A DNA stretch of 64,000 bases from Tipula vernalis (taxonomy: Eukaryota; Arthropoda; Insecta; Diptera; Tipulidae): positions 182,940,015-183,004,014 of the forward strand of contig OY282558.1 of assembly GCA_958295665.1 (NCBI GenBank). The letters run 5' to 3'. How positions within the stretch are numbered: position 1 is the stretch's first letter; the number at the start of each line of letters is the position of its first letter. Positions 55,901 through 64,000 of the stretch are shown piece after piece. The position numbers and the translations under genes are program-made. Below the pieces are notes generated by a model that was not told the origin of the DNA, did not search any database, and saw only the letters and a list, made by a program, of their open reading frames with translations.

Positions 55901-56158
55901 GATTCCCAAACAAAAAGGTTAACTATACACAACAAAAATAGAGAGAAATATACAGAAACTAGGGAACAAGGTTACATAAAAAATTATAAATCACTCAGAC
56001 ATAAAGACCAACCAAAATTTAGATTACTTAATTTAACTAATATACATCCTACAAATATTAAAAGACCGTTAAAATTCGCAGATAATAATGACAACATTGC
56101 TCTTAATACTAACAATGACGAAACTAACGAAAGCACAAATTCAAGTAGAGAAAATTGA
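52837..56158 (+). pseudogene. pol: pol of errantivirus B, interrupted in the reverse transcriptase
   Basis: The protease motif CLIDTGSDTS is at about 52940-52970, in the -1 frame relative to gag. RT: YRYPQIHEKEIEKQIKDMLK, IVIDYRKLNEITINDKFPIP and LDLAKGFHQI with the first catalytic Asp, up to 53790. Here the frame is lost by a one-base shortfall, and within about 45 bases the text also lacks several codons normally found before the TPFGHYEYVRMPFG block. The second frame (to 56158) has YLDDILIFS, the tether, RNase H (NTDASQFAIGAVLLQE, KTDHQALKWL, KIADFLSR), an integrase zinc finger (HKKQKHPGI...NNCDVCN) and all three integrase catalytic residues (HIDTYI, IIADNEF, NADVERLNNT). All domains but the RT core are intact in sequence. 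Confidence 0.88.
52879..52885 (+). promoter_or_regulatory. Candidate -1 frameshift heptamer between gag and pol
   Basis: In the gag frame the text reads A AAC CCC, which satisfies the X XXY YYZ rule. It lies inside the overlap of the open gag frame (to 52909) and the open pol frame (from 52837). Slipping one base back gives AAA CCC in the pol frame. The heptamer is not one of the strongest known types and I have not tested for a downstream structure. Confidence 0.4.
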
Positions 56159-57632
56159 AAGCAACACAGGATATACTATTCTTCGAGAAAGCGAGACATT
56201 TTTACCCAAATCTTACAATTATTCATTACACATAATCGACATAGTAGAAATAGAAACTCTAATATTAAACCTGAGGTCAACAGTGAGGGAAATGACAGTA
56301 GAGCTTACAAAACACTTTATTAAATCTACATTATTTAAAGACGTAGACAATTTACTTTATAAATTAATGACTTTAAAAGACGGACATCACTCAATACATA
56401 AACGAGGTTTAGTAAATTTCATAGGAACAATAAACAAGTGGATATCAGGAACAATGGACGATGAAGACAGACAATTAATTAATAAACATTTATACATAAT
56501 TGATCAGAATAACGAAAATCTAGCTGTAAACATAAATGAACAAATTAAAATTAATAATAACTTTAACAACACTATAAACAAATTATATAATACAATGTTG
56601 GAAGATAGAAAAATTATTAAGGATTTTATTATAAACAGAGGTAACCAAACTCTACTTAGATTAATGATATATGATATAAAATTAAAAATATATGAAATAG
56701 ATAGAATTATAAGTGAATTACAAGATAATATAGTATTTAGTAATCTTAACATTATACATCCATCTTTGTTAACTCATGAAGAGATTGTAGAATACAAAAT
56801 AGATGCTAGTAAAATAAAAAATTTTAAAGTAGGATATTCTAAAACTAATAATAATAAATTGATATTTTTAATCAAAATTCCCAGTTGCATGGAAAAAGCA
56901 AATACAAAATTAATTATACCCCTGTCAAATATTAATGATTGTAGTTCAATAAATTATGAGATCACTAAAACATTTGAAATTAACAATACCTATTATGAAT
57001 ACAATACAAATAAAGCATTTCATGAATTAAATAATTTAAAACACTGTATATTAACAAAAAATTGTCAAAATATTAAAAACTGTGATACAGAAATTTATAG
57101 CATCAATGATAATAGTATATTAATACAATTGGCTAATAAAGTAATTTTAACATCAAATTATGATGAAAGAACATTCGAATTGAATGGAAATTATTTTGTA
57201 AAATTTTTTAACTGTAGCATTAGCATAAATAACAAAACCTTTTATAATAATATAAAGGAAGTAAATAATGATTACATCATTCAAAATTTAGATTATAAGT
57301 CAGAGAATAACACATTTACATTTAAGGAAATAATTTTGGAAACCAATAAAAATATAAATGAAATAAAATTGTTGAAATTTCATAAAATATTAACATATTC
57401 AGGAATAAGCATAATATTAATTATAGTAATAGCATTAATAATAATATTGATTATCTATATAAAGTTTAAACAAAATAAAATAAATATTAAATTTACAAAT
57501 AGAGTTCAGGAGAACTCTACTCTTAACGAAGGGAGAGTTACATTCCGAGAAATGGAATCGCAACAAAATAAAGAATTCCAAGAAATTGAAATGCAACAAA
57601 GTAAAGATGCTCATAATACAATTTTATATTAA
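56088..57632 (+). CDS. env: env of errantivirus B, open over 514 codons
   Basis: Starts with ATG 56088 inside the last 71 bases of pol, in a different frame; in this group env is expected to be made from a spliced RNA. A hydrophobic N-terminal segment (residues 2-15) looks like a signal peptide. A basic HKRG site near residue 104, followed by a moderately hydrophobic stretch, fits the cleavage site and fusion peptide of insect errantivirus envelopes. Several N-linked glycosylation-type sites and paired Cys occur in the ectodomain. A strong membrane span (about residues 437-463) is followed by a Gln/Glu-rich tail. The last 32 codons lie inside the 3' LTR. No stop or shift seen. Function as an envelope protein is inferred from position and layout, not shown. 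Confidence 0.85.
   Translation: MTTLLLILTMTKLTKAQIQVEKIESNTGYTILRESETFLPKSYNYSLHIIDIVEIETLILNLRSTVREMTVELTKHFIKSTLFKDVDNLLYKLMTLKDGHHSIHKRGLVNFIGTINKWISGTMDDEDRQLINKHLYIIDQNNENLAVNINEQIKINNNFNNTINKLYNTMLEDRKIIKDFIINRGNQTLLRLMIYDIKLKIYEIDRIISELQDNIVFSNLNIIHPSLLTHEEIVEYKIDASKIKNFKVGYSKTNNNKLIFLIKIPSCMEKANTKLIIPLSNINDCSSINYEITKTFEINNTYYEYNTNKAFHELNNLKHCILTKNCQNIKNCDTEIYSINDNSILIQLANKVILTSNYDERTFELNGNYFVKFFNCSISINNKTFYNNIKEVNNDYIIQNLDYKSENNTFTFKEIILETNKNINEIKLLKFHKILTYSGISIILIIVIALIIILIIYIKFKQNKINIKFTNRVQENSTLNEGRVTFREMESQQNKEFQEIEMQQSKDAHNTILY
57526..57535 (+). promoter_or_regulatory. Purine tract before the 3' LTR of errantivirus B
   Basis: AACGAAGGGAG directly before the LTR start AGTTACATT, as expected for plus-strand priming. 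It is translated as part of env. Confidence 0.75.
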
Positions 57633-58010
57633 CAACATAAAATATTATCATGACCTAAAATTATTATTATAAATTTAATGTATCATATTTTATGTAAATC
57701 AAATTATTGTTTTGTCTAACAAAATATTCATTTTAAATTAATAAGCAATAAGCATTATCAGTTATAAAATAACATGTTGAACCATGTTTATAAAATATAT
57801 TATAAAGAAAAATCATGTAACTAAAAAAACTTAAGAAAGCATTCAATAAACTGACTCCAAAGAGCACAGTAACAAAATATTGATTCCCGGCTCTAAAGAG
57901 ACCGGCTTTTTAAAAAATAAATAAAGTTTAATTAATTATAATAAATGTAAAGAAAATAAAAGTGAAATAAATGTTTTTTTTATATTTTATATTAATTGAA
58001 CAACATAAAT
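57536..58010 (+). repeat. 3' LTR of errantivirus B
   Basis: 475 bases. The env stop codon lies 97 bases in. Flanked by CGCG. Confidence 0.93.
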
Positions 58011-58014
58011 CGCG

Positions 58015-60230
58015 CGAAGCATCATATCATCGACTTCCGTCCTATCAACATGCGGATAAGAAATTTAACATCACGATCGTTAATGTACTTGCACCCACTG
58101 AAGATAAATCTGATGACATCAAAGATCTCTTCTTTGTCGAGCTGGAGGAAGTCATCAATAACAGACCGCACCACGACATTAAAATCATCGTGGGCGCCTT
58201 TAACGCAAAAATCGGTAGGAGTGCAGAAAATACATCGTACATCGGTCCTAACAGCCTGCACCTAACTAGTAACAACAACGGCCAACGCATCACCGACCTG
58301 GCAATAACGTACAACTTAGTTGTATCAAGTACGTTTTTCCCACACAAGAGAATCCACAAAGTAACGTGGAGATCGAATGATGGAAGAGCTGGGGGGGACA
58401 GCTGTCAATAATTATTTAGACCGGTCCAATAACAACAAAGAAGCTCCTTCTAACATCCATTGGATCGATGATCAATGCCTAAGGGTCGTCGAAAATAAAC
58501 GAAAGCTTCGTGAGAAATGGTTGGCTCGCAACACTAGAAGCACTCTAGGAGAATATCTCCGCGCTAGGAAAGCTACGACTAAATACCTTCGACAAAAGAA
58601 GCGCGATCGTATAAGATCTTGCATCGAAAACATCAGCTTCCAAGCGGAAATAGGAAACTCAAGGGACTGTTTTGCTAACGCCAGAAATCTAACTAAAGAC
58701 TTTCACCCAAGAAGTACAGCCATCAAAGACGGAAATGGAGAGCTGAGAACAAACGTGGCTGATGTTCTCTCTGTATGGCAAACCTACTTTCAAAATCTGC
58801 TAAATCGGAATGACGAAGTGACCCCCATTAGAGCAATAGCTCCTCCAGGTGAAGAGGTCTTTGTCGAATATCCCACAGTAAAGGAAGTAGATGCAGCTAT
58901 TAGTAGATTAAAAAATGAAAAGGCACCCGGCCTCGACGGAATCCCCGCAGAATTGATTAAGCTCGGAGGCGCTACTCTTGCAACAAATCTATACGATCTC
59001 ATCGTCTCTATTTGGGACCAAGAAAAGCTGCCGGGGAATTGGAAGACCGCACTCATATGTCCGCTACACAAAAAAGGAGACCGTCTTGAAATGTGGAAAC
59101 TATCGTGGTATCGCCCTATTGAGCACTGCTTACAAAGTGTTGGCTAATGTTGTTCAATCAATGTGGTTTTCGTCCCAGCCGATCGACCATTGACCAATGT
59201 TTTACCATGATGATGATCTTGGAAAAATGTTGGGAGTACAACATAACCATACATCAACTATATGTATATAGACTTCAGACAGGCATTTGACAGTATAAAC
59301 CGCGAAAACCTATGGGCCGCGCTCATATGCCTAGGAATTCCAGAGAAACTCGTTTCTATGTGTAAATTAACAACCTCCGGGTCTGTATGTAGAATCGTAA
59401 TTGAGGGAGCTGTGTCAGACTCCTTTGAAATAACATCTGGTGTTCGACAGGGAGATGCACTCGCGCCTGTGCTGTTCAATTTGGCGCTTGAATACGTAGT
59501 GAGAAAAAGCAACATGGAAACTTCGCGCTGTATATTTAATAAATCAGGCCAAATTCTTGGATATGCAGCTGATATCGTGCTTCTTGGCCGAAGACCTAGC
59601 GATATCAAGGACAGTTTCATACAGCTCGATCGCTGCGCAAGAAGACTTGGTTTGGAGGTGAACAGCAGCAAAACAAAATTGTTATCAACACCCAGGAACA
59701 TCTCCATGGTAAATCTCGGAAATGGCGACCATAAGTTTGATAGCGTCGAAAACTTTAAATACCTCGGGTCAGTTATAACATCGTCGAATGATATGCAGGC
59801 AGATATAAAAGCCCGAACCGCTGCCGGACAACGAGTTTTCTACGCCCAATCGAAATTATTGCGATCTAAACATCTGTCGCAGTCGTGCAAGCTCTCACTT
59901 TATAAAGCACTCATAAGACCTGTGCTGGCTTTCGGAAGAGAGAGCTGGACCATGACATTTAACGATTGTAGATTGTTATCTACTTTCGAAAGGAAGGTCA
60001 TTCACTCAATCTTTGGTCCAATTAAAGTCGCGGACAACGAATATCGGATTCGTATGAACCACGAGATAAGGCAACTTCTTGGAGGCTGCGATATTATTGG
60101 ATTCATCAAATCCAATCGAGTTAGATGGCTCGGACGAATGACCAATAAAGTGTTCCATCAACAACCAGCCGGTGTTCGTCGTAGAGGAAGACCCCGACTG
60201 CGCTGACGTGACGACGTCGAACAAGATCTA
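58015..60230 (+). pseudogene. Endonuclease remainder and reverse transcriptase of the RTE-like LINE
   Basis: Endonuclease: KFNITIVNVLAPTEDKSDDI, IIVGAFNAKIGR (58186-58214; canonical GDFNA has Asp where this has Ala) and HKVTWRSNDGR (58346-58385). RT: ISRLKNEKAPGLDGIPAEL (58900-58960), WKTALICPLHKKGDR (59041-59085), GNYRGIALLSTAYKVLANVV in another frame (59097-59152), VYIDFRQAFDSINRENLW (59264-59312), GVRQGDALAPVLFNLALEYV (59441-59500) and YAADIVLLG (59562-59588), where the first Asp of YADD is Ala. The C-terminus NEYRIRMNHEIRQLLGG, RVRWLGRMTNKV and RRGRPRLR ends near 60206. Changed catalytic residues and frameshifts show it is dead. Confidence 0.85.
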
Positions 60231-60346
60231 CATGTATTAGGATGTCGAAACTGGAGGATGAGAGCGATGGATCGAGACGGATGGAGGGCCTTAGTGCGGG
60301 CGGCAAAATCCCTCCATGGGATGTGAAAGCCAGAGAGAGAGAGAGA

Positions 60347-60490
60347 GACGTAGTTGGGTGGGAAATATTTCTCCGAATTGAAACTTTTAGTAAGCCATGT
60401 TTCAGAGATAATTATCACATGGTAATCGTTGTCAAAAACGACAAGCAGAATGGTGACAAAAGACAGAACCAAAAACACAACCATTCAGTT
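60347..60490 (-). pseudogene. Jockey-like LINE H, endonuclease N-terminal part (minus strand)
   Basis: The minus strand reads DNDYHVIIISETWLTKSFNS and EKYFPPNYV, the endonuclease SETWL motif and following strand. Skipping the 50240-60346 insertion and one copy of the 16-base duplication, the frame runs on exactly into VVQRKDQHDF at 50223. Upstream of about 60490 nothing of the LINE is recognisable, so it appears 5' truncated. Confidence 0.8.
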
Positions 60491-60499
60491 CAATGACTA

Positions 60500-63400
60500 C
60501 ACGACAAAGTTTCAATAAAAATCCAGTCAAAAAACTGTCGTAAAATCGTTAAATTTGATTTTGTCATCTTTTTTCAAAATCTTTTTCATTTTTTGTTCTA
60601 GATTGAAAATTGCGACCTGTAGATTTCCGCCCGTGTAACATGTTTTAGAAACCGAATTTCAAAATAACGCTTACGAGAAACTGACCCTTGATTTCGCTCC
60701 CGCAAGGTGTTATTACCCCTTAAAGGTATTATTTCTGAGTAATAAATCATATTGGTATGGAGATGGGGTTTCAAAAGATAACTGACATTAATTTCTGATT
60801 TTGTTATGTTTGTATTGCTCGAATTGTCCAAAGCAATGCTACGTTCAGTCTAAAGCACTGAGTAAAGAATTATATCAGCTAATTCTCACGTTGCTCACAT
60901 AATGTGGTGATCTGAACAAACGGATGCTCTCTGATCAGATTAATTAAATTTTTTAAAGATTTTGCACTGCTAGAAATATATAGCATAACTGGAGCTAATA
61001 CTTAAAGGTCGAAGATGAAAAATGTCGAATGCGATTTTGATTGTTGTTCAACAAGTTTTAGTTCTAAGTAATCTAACATTAATTTTGAGTCTGTGATTTA
61101 GCGTTTTTCAAATTTAAGAAAACCCGTATCATCGTATAAAGACTGGCCCGCTAAAAATATCGAACAATTTCTGAAAAATGTACCTAAATGGTTCGTTTTG
61201 GTAACGTATAACGGACGCTTTGTGTGGGAAAAGTGTCATTCGAGGAGTCGGATGGACCTAAATTTTTACTTTATTTTATAATTTTTGAGAATAAACATAA
61301 ACTTTGTATAAACTTCAAGTAATCGTAAACATAAAATTTGGTAAGTACTCAACTATCAATCGCAAATTTGTTTTAATGTTGACGGGTAGTGATTACTTTG
61401 CATAACAAATAACGAGTATTTGCTCATGTTCACCGAGGCATGGCAATACAGAAGAATAGTAGGCTGTTGAATCAAAAATGTAACATAAATTAAGTAATCA
61501 GGCTTATCGAAGAGGCTTAAAATGATTCAACAAATATTTACATACAGATTTTCACGTAAATCTTTTGCGAGTTGGTTTTTAATATTTTTTGGCATTTTGA
61601 AGAGGTAGCCGACCAGATTTTCCACTGAACCATTTTCTAACATGCTTTTTGTAGTATTCGCTTTTTTTTTTAAACAAAATGTTTGTCTTATAATCTTGCA
61701 CTAATTTTTTAATTTCGATATTTTGACTCAGACTGAAATGTTGATAAGCATAATTTAGCCATGTACCACTTTGTTACATTTTCTTACTCCACTTGTTTTA
61801 CCGTATTTGAATTTTAATTAATTAATAATAATAAATATTTTTTAAAACATTTCAAATAAGATTATAAAATGAATGTTGAACTCAAGGTAAGCGCATCAGT
61901 TCAAAAACACATTTGAAGAATTATTTGCTCAACCTCAATGTAAATTAAATACATCGTATTTATTTCTGTACTTAATGAAACTGAAAGGATTAATTTTTAT
62001 AATATGTATGTATAGTTTATTAACCTAAACTATTACTATAAGCAGAAAGAAAGAAGCGCCTAACTTACTTGTTTTAACAGTTGTTGATTATAGTACAATA
62101 TAAATAAAATAAGATAAGTAATGTCATTGCAATAATAATTGCCTTGTTTAATTGTAAGGTAACCATTTATAAAGTTGCACACCACTCATGGATAAATACT
62201 CCGGTGGTGAAGCTATATTTTCAACATAAATCGAATATCTAATAAAGTATCCAAGATAACACTATCATTTTGTTTGATAACCTTATTGTTTATACAAGGT
62301 ATCGTAGGTGTAAAATATTTTTCACTCAAATCTATTAATAGCACCCCAAAAAAAAAAAAAAATCTATTTAATTTAGTAGTGTAGATCATAAACAAGTATT
62401 TTAAATAAAATATCTACGTACATACATACTATACACAAAGTAAATAATCTCACCTAAATTTTATTTCTTGCCACAAAAATTATTTAATTTTCCCGGAAAT
62501 ACTCCTATCGCAGGTAAGGTTTATCGTACTAAATCGTAGTTCACTTAAAATCACAACAGAAAACTTCTACCCATACACAAATACTAATTTCTATATTTGC
62601 CATTTGGTGTGATAACAGCGTGCACTATTTTATCTATGGTTCTTATCATTACACATCTAATTTACAACGAAAAACTAAACAAATATTTGTATAAAAATTA
62701 GGATTTTAATAATGCTCGCGGTTAGTTAATTTATCGATACGTCTATTTACATAGAAAGTGTAGGCTAAGCAGTAAAACAAATTGAACTAAATCATTTTTA
62801 TTTTCTATTCTAGTTGGCAGGTTAAATATACGTAAATAATAAAAAATTAGAAACACTAATAAATAATCAATGTGTAAATAAGTTACATTTTATTAGTAAT
62901 TTATACAGTTGAAGGATGTTAAACTGATAATTTCGAGCAATAGGTGGAAACGGATAGTTCGTCGCTAATTCTTAATCCACTCAAATTCAATACTCGGTAT
63001 CGTATACATTTTTACATCTGCCTGCTTGTTTTCCATTTTTTTTTTAAAATCAGGGTTTACTTTATGAACTAACTCGTCAATCGGATTCACTTTTTTCCCC
63101 AGACCTTTCAGGTATTTCCTTAAATAATAAAATTATTTGGAAGTTTCCCTTCGTCAAAAATTTGGGGAAGACCATAACGAATATGTGGAAGTCTTAACGA
63201 TTCTGAATGTTTCTAAAATTACGCAGTGAAATTAAAGGAGAAGGAAATGAGAAAAATATTTCAAAATTACCTCCAGGATATCGATTTTGGTCGCAAAATC
63301 AGGATTGAGGATTAGAAATTTTGGGCTTAAATCCACTGAAAAACTTGTTGAAGAGGGCTTCCATTATTCGTCGTTTTTATTAAAATAAAACACCCTATCT

Positions 63401-63680
63401 TCAAAATGACTATAACATTTTTATTAATTAAATACAAAATATTCGCTGGTTTTATTTTGATACTATCTACTTCGATCGCTGTATATATAATGCTGTAAAT
63501 TTATTACAAAACTTGTAAAGAAAACTTTCAAAAGGCTTAAAACACTGCTTAAACAAATTAGCTTCTATTATTGATAATTTTTGTAGCGCGGTACGTGCAA
63601 TGCACAAATAATAAAACAATTTGTGAATTTGCCTTTGGTAAAAAATAAAAACATCGAAAATAGTTATTTGTGTATCAAGA
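60500..63680. other. AT-rich non-coding stretch
   Basis: No gene, transposon end or RNA gene recognised. A13-type run near 62347-62360. Short open frames on both strands look random. Confidence 0.5.
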
Positions 63681-63681
63681 G

Positions 63682-63768
63682 CGCAAAGTGCCAGTTTGTC
63701 ACGCGAGAAAGGCCGACGGACGGGACGGAGGCCAGCAACCTTTCGAGCGTGACAAACAACTTTGCGGA
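63682..63768. repeat. GC-rich hairpin, arms about 30 bases
   Basis: GTTTGTCACGCGAGAAAGG (63694-63712) pairs with CCTTTCGAGCGTGACAAAC (63739-63757), 17 of 19 positions. Pairing extends outward (CGCAAAGT against ACTTTGCG). The loop (63713-63738) is also GC-rich. The base composition is very different from the surrounding AT-rich DNA. Confidence 0.8.
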
Positions 63769-64000
63769 CGTGTTTCACACTTTATTTTTCCTACAATCAT
63801 TTTAAAAAATATAATAAAAAGATAATTTTGTAGTAAAATTTACTATACTGACAAAGACAATACGATTTTATTTTAGGACCGACATTTTGTTCAATCGAGT
63901 AGTCAAAGATTTTTTTTATTTTTCATAAAGAAAAACAAAAATTTGGTTTGATGTTTTATACAAACATTAGTCTTTCTTAAAAATTGCGTGCGGTTTCAAG
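63769..64000. other. AT-rich right edge
   Basis: Nothing recognisable. Confidence 0.4.

Larger units (their letters stand above)
50882..58010 (+). mobile_element. Errantivirus B, young gypsy/17.6-like endogenous retrovirus
   Basis: LTRs at 50882-51355 and 57536-58010 (474 and 475 bases) begin AGTTACATTCCGAG and end GAACAACATAAAT. CGCG is duplicated at 50878-50881 and 58011-58014. The LTRs differ, by eye, by one substitution (near 51078 against 57735) and one T-run length (near 51320 against 57975). Between them are a tRNA-Ser-type primer site, gag, pol in two frames, env and a purine tract. Length 7129 bases, usual for errantiviruses. The only serious lesion seen is in RT. Confidence 0.93.
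50240..60346 (+). mobile_element. RTE-like LINE with perfect 16-base target duplication, split by errantivirus B
   Basis: GACGTAGTTGGGTGGG flanks the element exactly on both sides (50224-50239 and 60347-60362). A GC-richer 5' region (50240-50580) is followed by an endonuclease-RT ORF in pieces. The 3' end is a short GA microsatellite (about 60331-60346) rather than poly-A, and RTE-type LINEs commonly end in short repeats. Without errantivirus B it is about 2.97 kb, close to a complete RTE-like element. The RT wording matches proteins often annotated as craniofacial-development-protein-2-like in insects. Confidence 0.85.

Noticed and set aside
1..64000. CRISPR arrays, operons, bacterial-type promoters or terminators
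   Set aside because: The sequence is clearly from an animal nuclear genome. Repeats present are tandem or inverted without spacers, and GTG/TTG-started frames have no meaning here.

Overview
The window looks like an AT-rich, repeat-dense piece of an insect nuclear genome, most likely a brachyceran fly. The evidence is the set of elements: two errantivirus-type (gypsy/17.6-like) retroelements whose primer sites resemble the 3' end of tRNA-Ser, Jockey-like and RTE-like LINEs, transposases with a DUF4817-type N-terminus, piggyBac and hAT remnants, and tRNA-derived SINE heads. The tephritid group is a guess from the mix, not a demonstrated identity. I find no convincing host gene, rRNA or tRNA. 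Every recognisable coding segment belongs to a transposable element.

Layout. 1-1.9 kb: wreck of a CsRn1-like Ty3/gypsy element (+). 2.3-3.6 kb: dispersed short repeats. 6.0 kb: SINE. 6.9-8.1 kb: mariner-type element. 11.1-27.5 kb: a nest of five elements. The outermost is a Ty3/gypsy element D (-) with a tRNA-Leu-type primer site. Its 3' LTR is split by a long-inverted-repeat DNA element (11493-17534) that itself holds a Mag-like gypsy element C (-). Its integrase region is split by a Jockey-like LINE E (+) whose ORF1 is split by a mariner-type element F. 27.5-28.7 kb: piggyBac wreck. 29.2-31 kb: gypsy debris. 31.5-31.8 kb: near-perfect foldback hairpin. 34.7-35.6 kb: a third mariner-type transposase (-).

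35815-45307 is a foldback-like DNA element with long inverted repeats built of roughly 333-base subrepeats and a 9-base target duplication. Sitting inside it is errantivirus A (37825-44532, target duplication ATAT), which is broken throughout. A hAT wreck (45.4-46.0 kb) and a deleted mariner copy (48.1-48.5 kb) follow.

48.7-60.5 kb is a second, three-level nest. A minus-strand Jockey-like LINE H is split by a plus-strand RTE-like LINE with a perfect 16-base target duplication. That LINE is in turn split by errantivirus B (50882-58010, target duplication CGCG). The LTRs of B differ by about one substitution and one length change, so it is by far the youngest insertion. It keeps open gag and env, but pol is interrupted in the reverse transcriptase. 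60.5-64 kb is AT-rich and empty apart from a GC-rich hairpin at 63.7 kb.

The genes do not cooperate as a pathway. The window records successive insertions, and the order of events can be read from which element interrupts which. Caveat: reading frames were checked by eye, so junctions are good to a few bases where a target duplication is given and to tens of bases elsewhere.
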